From NCBI GenBank assembly GCA_937981665.1, contig CALJOJ010000077.1:1-55399 (forward strand): DNA of 55,399 nt. Direction: 5' to 3'. Origin of the DNA: an uncultured Rubritalea sp. (lineage in GTDB: Bacteria > Verrucomicrobiota > Verrucomicrobiia > Verrucomicrobiales > Akkermansiaceae). The position numbers were made by a program, and so were the translations under genes. The notes beneath the pieces were generated by a model, which saw nothing but the letters and a program-made list of their open reading frames with translations, did no database searches and was not told the origin of the DNA. Positions within the stretch are counted from its first letter, which is position 1. The number at the start of each line of letters is the position of its first letter. Below are positions 35,548 through 44,700 of the stretch, one piece after another.

Positions 35548-36357
35548 ATGCACTACATTGAACCACACGCACACATGGTCAGCCGCACCACGGCAGACTA
35601 CCAGCAACTCGCTATGGCAGGCTGCGCAGCACTCTGCGAACCGGCATTCTGGGCAGGCTACGACCGTGCTTCTGCACAAGGATTTTATGATTACTACCGT
35701 CAGCTCACTGAATATGAGCCAGCACGTGCGGCTAAGTTTGGCATCCCGCATTACTGCTGGCTATGCATCAACCCTAAGGAATCTGAGGACGCAGGATTCG
35801 CCCGCGAAGTACTTGAGATCATTCCAGAGTTTATTGATAAGCCGAACGTTCTCGGCATTGGTGAAATAGGTCTAAATAAGAACACGAAAAACGAGCTCGC
35901 TATCTTTGAAGAGCACGTGGACATGGCTAAGAAATACGACCTGCCTATCCTGATCCACACTCCTCACCTAGAGGATAAGCTCAAGGGAACTAAACTCATC
36001 ATTGATGCTCTAAAAAATGCGCAAGTAGACCCTGGAAGCGTCGTCATTGACCACGTGGAAGAGCACACAGCTGGCATCGTTCTTGATGCCGGATTCTGGG
36101 CAGGCATGACCCTTTACCCTGAGTCTAAGTGCACCGCAGCCAGAGCTATTGATATGTTAGAGAACTTCGGCATGGAGAACATCTGGATGAACTCCGCCTG
36201 TGACTGGGGTATTTCTGACCCACTCGCAGTCATAAAATGTGCGCTCGAGATGCGGAAACGTCAACACACATTCAAAGCCGTACAGAAAGTCATCTTTGAT
36301 AACCCTGCACGCTTCCTTAAGCAGTGTAAGAATTTCAAAATGCCAGAGACACCATAG
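35548..36357 (+). CDS. eboB: TatD-like metal-dependent hydrolase, EboB-type
   Basis: A 269-residue TIM-barrel hydrolase. It begins with the metal-binding IEPHAHMVSRT (about 4-14), has GEIGLNKNT (about 107-115), IHTPH (about 135-139) and IDHVEEHT (about 170-177), and ends with the aspartate-containing WMNSACDWG. The set ExHxH, E, H, H and D fits the TatD/amidohydrolase metal sites. Together with the downstream EboE and EboC genes it matches the EboB member of the ebo cluster rather than a housekeeping TatD nuclease. It is thought to act on a small metabolite precursor. It ends at TAG. Confidence 0.82.
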   Translation: MHYIEPHAHMVSRTTADYQQLAMAGCAALCEPAFWAGYDRASAQGFYDYYRQLTEYEPARAAKFGIPHYCWLCINPKESEDAGFAREVLEIIPEFIDKPNVLGIGEIGLNKNTKNELAIFEEHVDMAKKYDLPILIHTPHLEDKLKGTKLIIDALKNAQVDPGSVVIDHVEEHTAGIVLDAGFWAGMTLYPESKCTAARAIDMLENFGMENIWMNSACDWGISDPLAVIKCALEMRKRQHTFKAVQKVIFDNPARFLKQCKNFKMPETP

Positions 36358-36389
36358 TTGGATAAACGAACGACTAGCAGAAAACGACC

Positions 36390-36638
36390 ATGAAGACATT
36401 TGAGGACCATTGGGAACAGCTCCGCGAAAAAGGCAAGACCAAGTATATCCTAGTACATGGTTTACTACTATGGGGAGTGCCTATGTCTGGCGTCTCCACA
36501 CTTTACCTGCACTACCGTGGAGGCATCCCGTGGACTCCGATGATCTACTACAGTATTCCTATCTTTCTCTTATTGGGTCTCTTGGTTGGCTATATTTTAT
36601 ATAAGTATCTAGAAAACAGATATAACAAGCATCACTAA
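36390..36638 (+). CDS. Small two-segment membrane protein inside the ebo-type cluster
   Basis: An 82-residue protein with a charged N-terminus (TFEDHWEQLREKGKTKYILVH) and two likely membrane segments (about 20-40 and 54-74, IYYSIPIFLLLGLLVGYILY). I do not recognise the family. It is 32 bp after eboB and about 55 bp before eboE on the same strand, so cotranscription is likely. It might anchor the soluble enzymes near the UbiA-type enzyme EboC; this is a guess. Confidence 0.55.
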   Translation: MKTFEDHWEQLREKGKTKYILVHGLLLWGVPMSGVSTLYLHYRGGIPWTPMIYYSIPIFLLLGLLVGYILYKYLENRYNKHH

Positions 36639-36693
36639 CCAAGAGCGTCTGCTAGATCTCACATCATTTTCACTACTTATCTTTCGACTCACT

Positions 36694-37851
36694 ATGCTCG
36701 GACATCTTTGCTACTGTACTAATATCCACCCTGCTGAGAGCTGGGAAGAAACCTTATCTGCACTAAAAGAACACACACTCAAAGTGCGCGATAAAGTTCT
36801 CGCTGCCACCCGTAATCACGAAGCTAGCTACGCCATCGGTTTACGTCTATCAGCACGCGCTGCTCAAGAACTACTACAGGGAGATAATCTATCAGATTTC
36901 AAATACTGGCTCTACTCAGAGAGTCTCTACGTCTACACCATCAATGGCTTCCCATACGGTGCATTCCATAACACCCGAGTGAAAGAGAATGTCTATAAAC
37001 CAGACTGGAGCACAGAGAAACGTCTTACCTACACGGCAGATCTCATCAGTATTATTGCTGAGCTAGCGCCAAACTCCATCGGAGGATCTGTCTCCAGCTT
37101 ACCGGGATCATTCAAGGAATTCCAAGCAGACGAAAACAAGATATTTGCTAACCTGTACGCTACAGCAAGACTCCTACAAACACTCTCTGAACTACATGAG
37201 AAAGACCTTCATCTAGGTCTAGAGCCTGAGCCACTCGGACACTTCGAGAATACAGAGGAAACCCTAGCATTCTTTGAAAGATTCGCAGACTGGGCGACTT
37301 CGAAAGACTTACCTCTAGAAGCCATCTACCAGCGCATAGGGATCAACTACGACACCTGTCACTTCGCTCTCCAGTATGAAGAAGCAGATACAGCGCTAAA
37401 ATCTCTCACTGAAGCAGGCTTACGCATCTCCAAGGTTCACCTATCTAACGCCTTAGAAATAGACCTAAAAAACTCGAGTAATCTTCAGCTGATTGAAAAA
37501 TTCGATGAGCCTACATACCTGCATCAAGTGATGACCCAAAATGCTGCCGGTAAGATATCCAAGTTCAAAGATGTAGAAGACGCACTTGCTGAGGGCTCAG
37601 ATCACAGCCAGGCTAAGACCGCACGTATCCACTTTCACATTCCGCTCCACGCCGCTCCAGAAGCACCATTCAGCTCGACCATTCAGCACACGATAGACAC
37701 CCTCACTTATCTTACTGAGAACCCTGACACATGCAGTCATCTAGAAATGGAGACCTATACTTGGGGTGTACTTCCAGACGATCTCCAAGCTCCCATAGAG
37801 GATCAACTCACAGCAGAACATCTCTGGGTATTACAAACCTGTAGCGTATAA
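36694..37851 (+). CDS. eboE: EboE-type metabolite traffic protein (TIM-barrel, xylose-isomerase-like)
   Basis: A 385-residue protein. Its start LGHLCYCTNIHPAESWEETL is the family signature. TIM-barrel blocks follow (YVYTINGFPYGAFHNTRVKENVYKPDW split over residues 92-118; LHLGLEPEPLGHFENTEETL; IGINYDTCHFALQYEE; ISKVHLSNALEI), with Glu, Asp and His in metal-ligand positions as in xylose-isomerase-like proteins. Length is normal for the family. EboE acts with EboB and EboC in moving or modifying precursors of indole-derived and other secondary metabolites; the chemistry is unknown. It lies 12 bp upstream of eboC. Confidence 0.85.
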   Translation: MLGHLCYCTNIHPAESWEETLSALKEHTLKVRDKVLAATRNHEASYAIGLRLSARAAQELLQGDNLSDFKYWLYSESLYVYTINGFPYGAFHNTRVKENVYKPDWSTEKRLTYTADLISIIAELAPNSIGGSVSSLPGSFKEFQADENKIFANLYATARLLQTLSELHEKDLHLGLEPEPLGHFENTEETLAFFERFADWATSKDLPLEAIYQRIGINYDTCHFALQYEEADTALKSLTEAGLRISKVHLSNALEIDLKNSSNLQLIEKFDEPTYLHQVMTQNAAGKISKFKDVEDALAEGSDHSQAKTARIHFHIPLHAAPEAPFSSTIQHTIDTLTYLTENPDTCSHLEMETYTWGVLPDDLQAPIEDQLTAEHLWVLQTCSV

Positions 37852-37863
37852 AACATTTATATC

Positions 37864-38841
37864 ATGTCAGATAAAACCAAAGCACTACTAGCTACCGGAC
37901 GCGTCTCCAACCTCCCTACCGTTTGGTGCAACTGCTTAGCGGCAACTCTTCTCCTCCTTCATTTTTCACCAAGCTTTAATGATCTGACCAGTAGTCAAGT
38001 ATCTGAGGAAGTCTCTGGTATCTTTAAAAACCTTGGACCACTTGGAGTCTTTTTAATGCTCACTTCCTCTCTCTTCTATGTAGGAGGATGCTTTCTTGGG
38101 GACTATTATGATAAAGAGTTTGATACCCAACACAAACCTGACCGCCCTATTCCATCTGGTATTCTCAGCTCAAAGCTCGTATTTGGACTGGGGATTCTAC
38201 AAATGGGACTCGGCTTCATCTTAACGGTCACTGTGCCATCGCTCATCTTTGGATCAGTCAGTACTAAAATTCATCTCTACCCGACCTTACTTCTTATTTT
38301 GGTAATTAACCTCTACAGTCGTTACCACAAAAAATCTCTTTTCATCGGTCTTCCTCTAATAGGACTTTGCAGATTTTTCCTAATCATTTTTGCTGCTTCA
38401 GTAGCATCGACATTCCCATTCACCGACTTATCAAAAACCTCTACAGACTATCACATAGTTCCCATCTCTCTATTCGCAGCGGCTGTCTGCATCTACACTA
38501 TTTCCTTTGCTAGCGTAGCTCGCACTGAGTCCTCAGACTCACCGATCACTTGGAGAAATGCACTACGCTACACCATGCTAGCAGTGCCGCTCATCGTAGC
38601 GTTTACGAACCAGAGCTTTGATCTATTAACCGCTGCCGCCATCCTCATCTACGCTGTATGGCTGATCTATTCCTTCAAATTTATCGACTCTAATAAAGGA
38701 AAATTTGTATCACAATGCCTAGCTGGCTTCTGCCTGTTAGATGCATGCTTCGTAGCTCAGTTTGGCTGGCAATGGCTCACCGCTTGCATCATTCTCTTCC
38801 TCGCCTCACTAAAACTTCAGAAAATAGCCCCAGCTACTTAG
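37864..38841 (+). CDS. eboC: UbiA-type prenyltransferase, EboC-type
   Basis: A 325-residue membrane protein with about 8-9 membrane segments. The N-terminus TGRVSNLPTVWCNCLAATLL is typical of UbiA enzymes. The first aspartate-rich motif reads GDYYDKEFDTQHKPDRPIPSG (about 79-99), which binds the Mg-prenyl-diphosphate. The second conserved region is less clear (YTISFASVART). In ebo clusters EboC is proposed to prenylate, or carry, a small precursor across or at the membrane. It follows eboE by 12 bp and is the last gene of the unit. It ends at TAG. Confidence 0.83.
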   Translation: MSDKTKALLATGRVSNLPTVWCNCLAATLLLLHFSPSFNDLTSSQVSEEVSGIFKNLGPLGVFLMLTSSLFYVGGCFLGDYYDKEFDTQHKPDRPIPSGILSSKLVFGLGILQMGLGFILTVTVPSLIFGSVSTKIHLYPTLLLILVINLYSRYHKKSLFIGLPLIGLCRFFLIIFAASVASTFPFTDLSKTSTDYHIVPISLFAAAVCIYTISFASVARTESSDSPITWRNALRYTMLAVPLIVAFTNQSFDLLTAAAILIYAVWLIYSFKFIDSNKGKFVSQCLAGFCLLDACFVAQFGWQWLTACIILFLASLKLQKIAPAT

Positions 38842-38853
38842 ACGCTGTAACCT

Positions 38854-40248
38854 CTAGCGGGTCATCAGCTTCTCGACCTCATTCACGTAGCTAGAAACAC
38901 CATTTTGCTGCTCACGTTTCTCCTCACGCCTCATCTGCTCAAGCAGTCGCTGGTAGCCAGTAAAGTCACCATTAAGCCCCTTTGCAGTAGAGATTCTGTA
39001 CCAGTCTAACACATCACGAACGCGCTTACCGCTCTCATACATTCTCTCTCGCTCAAACTTAAGATTTTTTAATTTATCAGCTATACCTTCTGTCTTACCT
39101 CTCGCTAAATCAGTAAGGATAAATCCGTATTCAGCGAGTACTGGCTGATAGTCAGGAAATGCTCTATAACCTAACTGAATGAGCTTTTGATTAAGAAAGA
39201 CAGTCGTTTTAACTCTCTCCTTATCCTCCATGCCTAACAGCACATCAAAATCTTCCATTGCTACTCTCCTTTCTAGCCGATCATCACCTACCAAGGTAAA
39301 AAATAGCGTACCTCTGAGCTCTTCTTCAGTCTGAATAATAGTCTTTGTATCCTGTAGTCGTGGTGCGGCCATCTCAGCTAGCTGGAGATTCCATAGCTTC
39401 GTCAGACCTTTCGTACCCACATTCATTGCAGAAATATTTTTACGCAAAAGCTCAGAAGTTTCACCCTCAAATACAGCTACTTCACTGAGCATCGCTTTCA
39501 CTCCCTCTTTTCCTTCTGGCTGACGAAGAATAGACATCATCATAGCAGTGGATGATGCCTTATAGAGAGCCCTTAGGGTATCCCCCATTTCATTAACATC
39601 TTTCTGAGTTGTCTTGAATAAACGATCTACAGGAAACAAATCTGGCTTTCTATTCAGTACTTCATACATGCCTCGTTTCCCTTTACCTGCCTTCCAATGG
39701 ATAGCACCTAATAAACCATCACTGACCCATAGTGGCACCTCTATTTTATCTCCCTCACCCAGCCCTGCATGATGCTGTAAAGTGCGCTCTATCACGATAG
39801 CCTGCATGATAGCGGACTCCAGCACGGAGCTCTGAATCTGCTCACGAATATCTACCAGAAGGTCTAGTCGATAACCTCCTCCATCCAGCTCTCTCACCTT
39901 ATTACTAAATAAATTTGCCTTCTTTGCGTCACCCTTACTATAGAGAGATACATTGATGGTATAGAACCCTTCATCTGGTCTCTTTTCACCCAAAAACTGA
40001 TGAACTGAATTCGCTAGATTATTACACAGAGATGAGACCTTCTTATTCAGCATTAGGCTTTCACCCTTCACTTTAAACTGTCTATTGAGACCTACGGAAA
40101 CTTTACCATTAAAACCATCTTCACCATTCACAGCTGTATCGTCAACTGGAACAGCTATAGATGGCACTGGCTGAGCACCTTGGCTCATCACCTTTCCACT
40201 CAGAAAAAGTGCCGCGCAGACAGTAGATCCCCAAAGCTTGTAATTCAT
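38854..40248 (-). CDS. Hypothetical exported protein
   Basis: A 464-residue protein with a signal peptide (about residues 1-22). The middle part includes LQHHAGLGEGDKIEVPLWVSDG, where a WxSDG(L)-type block recalls peptidase-MA-like proteins, but no HExxH zinc site is present, so it may be a non-catalytic relative. The C-terminal third is helical and charged (LKFERERMYESGKRVRDVLDW, QRLLEQMRREEKREQQ). It lies 22 bp downstream of the next gene on the same strand, so they may be one unit. It ends at TAG. Confidence 0.6.
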   Translation of the reverse strand: MNYKLWGSTVCAALFLSGKVMSQGAQPVPSIAVPVDDTAVNGEDGFNGKVSVGLNRQFKVKGESLMLNKKVSSLCNNLANSVHQFLGEKRPDEGFYTINVSLYSKGDAKKANLFSNKVRELDGGGYRLDLLVDIREQIQSSVLESAIMQAIVIERTLQHHAGLGEGDKIEVPLWVSDGLLGAIHWKAGKGKRGMYEVLNRKPDLFPVDRLFKTTQKDVNEMGDTLRALYKASSTAMMMSILRQPEGKEGVKAMLSEVAVFEGETSELLRKNISAMNVGTKGLTKLWNLQLAEMAAPRLQDTKTIIQTEEELRGTLFFTLVGDDRLERRVAMEDFDVLLGMEDKERVKTTVFLNQKLIQLGYRAFPDYQPVLAEYGFILTDLARGKTEGIADKLKNLKFERERMYESGKRVRDVLDWYRISTAKGLNGDFTGYQRLLEQMRREEKREQQNGVSSYVNEVEKLMTR

Positions 40249-40270
40249 ATTCTTTATAACTCCCTGACCT

Positions 40271-40969
40271 CTAATTCACTGTCAATCTAGGATCAAGTAT
40301 AATCTTTCCATCAGTGATCGTGATCTTGTTCATTTTCTTAAAACCTAGATCTAACTCTGCGACAAAGTGTTCATAAATCTGGTCAAATGATGGCTTCACG
40401 ATTTTAACTAACATTCCCGGTGCAGGAGCCATGCCAATCGTTCCTCCTGGGAATTCGATCTTGGTAGTTTTTTTACCGTGTTCATCTTCATTTCTATAAA
40501 TTTTAAGCTTCATAGAGACAGTCTGGTTAAACGGCTTAAACACATCAGTTTGGATCTCTCCATCATCTGTATACTGGGCGATCTCACGCTCAATAAAAAT
40601 TTCCATCATATCTGGCTTTAGGTCAATAAACACACCTTTCACAGTCGCGAAGCCCTTAATGAAACCCGTTTGATTCATCATCATATTCTTTGCGATATAA
40701 TGATTTAATTCGGACTCAGTGATACTAACCTCTGCATTTGAGTTCAGTGCATTTACCACCTTTTGCTTAATATCCACATAATCTGAAGCGGACTCGCCTT
40801 TAAGGATCTTCTCCCTACCACTGATCTCTGACATGTCAGCCTGTTTCCAGCCAAAGTACGTTCCTCCGCCAAGTAGCCCCAGTACCACTAGGACTACGAG
40901 TAGAACAACTAGCTTGATTAAACCAAATCCTTTTCTATTACTCGTTTGCATACTACTATTCATAGCCAA
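40271..40969 (-). CDS. Hypothetical membrane-anchored protein
   Basis: A 232-residue protein with one membrane anchor near the N-terminus (about residues 18-40, LIKLVVLLVVLVVLGLLGGG). It is followed by a periplasmic, beta-rich domain (ESELNHYIAKNMMM, GVFIDLKPDMMEIFIEREIA, KIEFPGGTIGMAPAPG). No family recognised. It is upstream of the exported protein at 38854 and probably cotranscribed. A 7-bp tandem repeat lies at its 5' side. It ends at TAG. Confidence 0.6.
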   Translation of the reverse strand: MAMNSSMQTSNRKGFGLIKLVVLLVVLVVLGLLGGGTYFGWKQADMSEISGREKILKGESASDYVDIKQKVVNALNSNAEVSITESELNHYIAKNMMMNQTGFIKGFATVKGVFIDLKPDMMEIFIEREIAQYTDDGEIQTDVFKPFNQTVSMKLKIYRNEDEHGKKTTKIEFPGGTIGMAPAPGMLVKIVKPSFDQIYEHFVAELDLGFKKMNKITITDGKIILDPRLTVN

Positions 40970-40991
40970 TCATCATCACCATTGCAATCGC

Positions 40992-41019
40992 CAATACTCA
41001 ATACTCAATACTCAATATT
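40992..41019. repeat. 7-bp tandem repeat, four units
   Basis: CAATACT at 40992-40998, 40999-41005 and 41006-41012, then CAATATT at 41013-41019. It lies in the 127-bp gap between divergent genes, so copy-number change could alter promoter spacing. No other feature in the gap. Confidence 0.85.
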
Positions 41020-41096
41020 CATTCACTTCTTTACATAACGTATTAGCTAGTCCAATTTTAATGTAACTTTCTATAATATAAAGCGTATTAATAACT

Positions 41097-43289
41097 ATGG
41101 CTAATCTGAGACCTTCAACCCACCTTGCATCACGAAGCTCACTCGCGGCACTGATCGGCATCTTCATGACCACCTCAGTCACACTTAGAGCACAGGAAAT
41201 TCCAATCGTAACTAAACAGACTAAAGCCACCTCCATTAAGAAAAAGATACAGGCAGATGAAGGCATCACAAACATAGAGTTCATTCGTAATACAAGTGCA
41301 TTGATAGACAGAGCTGTCGTCGAAGATCTAGCCTCACAGCAGCTCCAGCCATTCCCTATCACTGATGACGCTATATTTTTGCGCCGAGCGTACATTGGGA
41401 TTACTGGGCGAATTCCTACCTATCTAGAAGCCTATTCCTTTCTTCAACAATCTAATCCTCAAAAACGGATCAAGCTCATTGACAAACTCGTCTACTCTCC
41501 CGGATACAATTCAAAGATGTTTAATTTCTGGGCTGACATGCTCCGTCTCAAATCCACACATGAACAGTCTGGCCTAGGCTGGCACCTCTGGTTACGTGAC
41601 TCAGTCACAAAGAATAAACCATACAATACCATGGTGTATGAAATGCTCAGTGCACGTGGACACGCAGCACAAAACCCAGCGGCTGGCTACTACCTCCGCG
41701 ACCGCAATATGCTGTTAGATAATATCAGTAACTCAGCAAAAGTCTTTTTAGGAACCCAGATAGGCTGTGCACAATGTCACGATGACCCCTTCGAGGACCG
41801 CACCCAGAAGGAATACTATCAGCTCGCTGCCTTTGGGGCGAACATCGATTATAAAAGCAATACTGCCTACAAGAAGATTAAACAAACTGCCATTAACATA
41901 GCCCATCAGAACGGAGTAAGGAAATCCACGCTCAACGTCAACCAAGCTAAAAATAAAAAAGCGAAAAACAACATCAAAGAACAAAATAAAAAATTTGATA
42001 AGTTCATCAAGCAAACCCACCGTGACTTATATTCAGTTTTTAAAGACTTCAATAAAAACGAAATCACCTACAACAATACCAAATCGCTCAAATTACCAAA
42101 TGACTATAAGTACAACGACGGCAACCCAGGCGAAGTAGTAACTGCAAATCCCCTCTTCGGAAGCATTCCAGGTTTAGAACAAGGACCAGATAAGTTAGAG
42201 AACTTTGCCAAGTGGATGACCCATCCAGATAACCCACAATTCACTAAAAACATCGCCAACCGATTATGGAAACACGTCTTTGGTTACGGCCTAGCCGAGC
42301 CAATCGATAACTGGACGGACCGCACCAAAGTAGCTCACCCTGAAGCACTCGCTATCGTCGAGAAAATCTTGCGTAAGAATGACTACAACATCCAAGAAAC
42401 ACTTCGTATCCTCTATCACACAAAGTTATTCCAGCGCTCTACCTCTACAGTGGAAGCCCCACAGGGAAGCATCTATGCCTTCCAGGGGCCAGTACTACGC
42501 AGGCTCTCCGCAGAAGAACTCTACGACTCCTACCTCACACTCGAGAAAGGAAACATCGATAACAACCATAACCACAAACTTAGGCAGCGCTGGAAAACCT
42601 ACCAGAAGTCCATTTCCTACCTGATCAATATCAAGCCACAGCATCTCATAGAATTAGATAAAATCACGGATCATAATGAGAACTCTATCAATGAGCTAAA
42701 AGCGAAACAACGCGAGCTTCAGATAGCAAAAGATACCGCTATAAAGCTAGGTAACTCAGAAAAAACTGAAGAAATAAACAGCCAGCGAAGCGCTTTATTC
42801 ACGGAGATCAATGAACTCAAAAAGAAGAACGCCGAGATTCTAACTGCAAGAATTCCAGCTTCTAGCTCTATGGCTCAGATGACGACCATGGGAAATCTTC
42901 ACCATTCGAAAAATTATAAAATCAATGAGCTGAGAGCATCTGAGCTACCATCTCCCCGTAATGACGACGCCTTCCTTAGAATATTTGGTTCCTCAGATAG
43001 ACAAACCTCGAATGCAGCTCAAACGGACTCATCTATCCCTCAGACACTCAGTTTACTTAATGGCAAGCAAATCCATAAGCTCACTGACAATAAGGGTGAA
43101 ATACTCGAACTCATGCGTGGAGGAAAGACTCCTAGAGAAAAGCTTAATGTCTTATTCCTAGGGCTATACTCACGTTACCCTACAGCTGAAGAGCACGTTA
43201 AATTCCAGCCGTTTATCAGTGATAAGAAACAGATCCGAGTACTCGCGAAAGCCATGCTCAACTCTAAAAACTTCCTCTTCCTTCAGTAG
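41097..43289 (+). CDS. DUF1549/DUF1553 protein (planctomycete-type, exported)
   Basis: A 730-residue exported protein. A signal segment (about 20-32) precedes DUF1549 (about 75-290): FLRRAYIGITGRIPTYLEA, the FWADMLRLKS block, and a heme-type CxxCH in GCAQCHDDPFEDRTQ (about 223-237). DUF1553 follows (about 370-725): NIANRLWKHVFGYGLAEPID, RILYHTKLFQRST, LRRLSAEELYDSYL, and near the end LNVLFLGLYSRYPTAEE. Between them is a Lys/Asn-rich linker (about 280-310), and a coiled-coil stretch lies at about 520-590. The family is abundant in Planctomycetota and Verrucomicrobiota, of unknown function, and linked to DUF1501 proteins. It ends at TAG. Confidence 0.92.
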   Translation: MANLRPSTHLASRSSLAALIGIFMTTSVTLRAQEIPIVTKQTKATSIKKKIQADEGITNIEFIRNTSALIDRAVVEDLASQQLQPFPITDDAIFLRRAYIGITGRIPTYLEAYSFLQQSNPQKRIKLIDKLVYSPGYNSKMFNFWADMLRLKSTHEQSGLGWHLWLRDSVTKNKPYNTMVYEMLSARGHAAQNPAAGYYLRDRNMLLDNISNSAKVFLGTQIGCAQCHDDPFEDRTQKEYYQLAAFGANIDYKSNTAYKKIKQTAINIAHQNGVRKSTLNVNQAKNKKAKNNIKEQNKKFDKFIKQTHRDLYSVFKDFNKNEITYNNTKSLKLPNDYKYNDGNPGEVVTANPLFGSIPGLEQGPDKLENFAKWMTHPDNPQFTKNIANRLWKHVFGYGLAEPIDNWTDRTKVAHPEALAIVEKILRKNDYNIQETLRILYHTKLFQRSTSTVEAPQGSIYAFQGPVLRRLSAEELYDSYLTLEKGNIDNNHNHKLRQRWKTYQKSISYLINIKPQHLIELDKITDHNENSINELKAKQRELQIAKDTAIKLGNSEKTEEINSQRSALFTEINELKKKNAEILTARIPASSSMAQMTTMGNLHHSKNYKINELRASELPSPRNDDAFLRIFGSSDRQTSNAAQTDSSIPQTLSLLNGKQIHKLTDNKGEILELMRGGKTPREKLNVLFLGLYSRYPTAEEHVKFQPFISDKKQIRVLAKAMLNSKNFLFLQ

Positions 43290-43329
43290 TATTAGAATCA
43301 AAACCACTCACCTCTAGCATCTAACAACC

Positions 43330-44643
43330 ATGTCTAACAAACTTTCAGAACTTAACCGCAGAGACTTCCTAGCAAGCACTGCCCGCACCTGCCTTGGTGT
43401 GACACTTGGCGGATCCATGGCTCAGCTATTCACGTCTCAAGCCATCGCTGCTGATACTTCAGTACTAACTAATGGTGGAGGGAAAGCCAAGAACGTCATC
43501 TATCTCTATATGTCTGGTGGCATGACCCAGCTTGACACCTTTGACCCTAAGCCAGAAGCAGGTGCCGAAATTCACGGTGACAAGAAAGCAATCAATACCA
43601 AGGCCGACGGAATCCAGCTTAGCCAATTTTTACCAAACCTAGCACGTCACGCAGACAAGCTAGCTATCATCAGGTCAATGAATACCACCCAGGGTGCACA
43701 CGGACCTGGTCGCTACTTCATGCGCACAGGCTATACCCAGAGATCATCCATCACCCACCCCACTGCCGGTGGCTGGGCGAATAAATTAGCAACACCTCTT
43801 AACAAAACTCTACCCGGCTATATCACTATCAGCTGTGGCAATGACCACCCAGGAGCAGGCTTCATGGAGCCGAACCTCCATCCACTGCCAATTGGGGATC
43901 CTAACAGCGGCCTGCAGAACTCTAAGATCCTAAAAGGTGTCACAGAAAAAGAATTTCACCAGCAGCTAGATCTCCGCCAACAGCTAGATCACGACTTTGA
44001 TGAGAAATTTTCCAAAGGTCACAAAGACGTCCGCGCCTACACAGACATGTATGAGTCTGCGGTAAAACTCATGCGCAGTGAAGACCTAGAAGCCTTTGAC
44101 CTATCTAAGGAAAGCCTAGCAGCTCACAAGCTATACGGCTCAGATAAGTTTGCTAAAGGCTGCCTACTTGCACGCAGACTCGTTGAAAAAGGTGTCCGCT
44201 TTGTAGAAGTAGAACTAGGCGGATTTGACTGGCACGATGACAACATGGGGCAAGCCGCAGGTAAGCTTCCTATCCTAGACCGTGCCTTCTCCGCCCTCAT
44301 CGAAGACCTCACAGCCAAAGGACTGTTAGATAGCACACTCATCGTGCTCGCTACAGAATTCGGCAGAACCCCGAAGCTCACCCCTCAAGGAGGACGAAAC
44401 CATTTTCCAAAAGCCTTCTCCTGCGTCATGGCAGGAGGTGGAGTCAAAGGTGGTTACGTCCACGGGGAAACTGATGCAACAGGCTCAGAAGTCATCAAAG
44501 ACAAAGTCTCAGCACCAGACTTTAATGCCAGCATCGGCCACGCACTGGGCATCCCCTATGATGAGATCATCTACTCTGCCAGCAAAAGACCATTCAAAAT
44601 GGCAACTCGCGAAGGCAAGCCGATCATGGAGCTATTTATCTAG
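43330..44643 (+). CDS. DUF1501 protein (sulfatase-fold, exported)
   Basis: A 437-residue protein of the DUF1501 family. The start NRRDFLASTARTCLGVTLGG carries an RRDFL Tat-type signal, so it is probably exported folded. Family blocks are NVIYLYMSGGMTQLDTFDPKP (split at residues 57-77), RSMNTTQGAHGPGRYFM, FVEVELGGFDWHDDN, and LATEFGRTPK. The fold relates to alkaline phosphatase/sulfatases, with conserved Asp, His and Thr residues. It follows the DUF1549/DUF1553 gene by 40 bp on the same strand, the usual pairing. It ends at TAG. Confidence 0.93.
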   Translation: MSNKLSELNRRDFLASTARTCLGVTLGGSMAQLFTSQAIAADTSVLTNGGGKAKNVIYLYMSGGMTQLDTFDPKPEAGAEIHGDKKAINTKADGIQLSQFLPNLARHADKLAIIRSMNTTQGAHGPGRYFMRTGYTQRSSITHPTAGGWANKLATPLNKTLPGYITISCGNDHPGAGFMEPNLHPLPIGDPNSGLQNSKILKGVTEKEFHQQLDLRQQLDHDFDEKFSKGHKDVRAYTDMYESAVKLMRSEDLEAFDLSKESLAAHKLYGSDKFAKGCLLARRLVEKGVRFVEVELGGFDWHDDNMGQAAGKLPILDRAFSALIEDLTAKGLLDSTLIVLATEFGRTPKLTPQGGRNHFPKAFSCVMAGGGVKGGYVHGETDATGSEVIKDKVSAPDFNASIGHALGIPYDEIIYSASKRPFKMATREGKPIMELFI

Positions 44644-44700
44644 TCGCTCCAAACTTCTAACTCTTGCATCTTGGCGTAATCTACTCCATCAATAACGAGT

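Noticed and set aside
41012..41395. 127-codon minus-strand open frame with a possible start
   Set aside because: It lies wholly opposite the DUF1549 gene, has Cys/Ser/Met-rich composition typical of antisense frames, and no homology I recognise.
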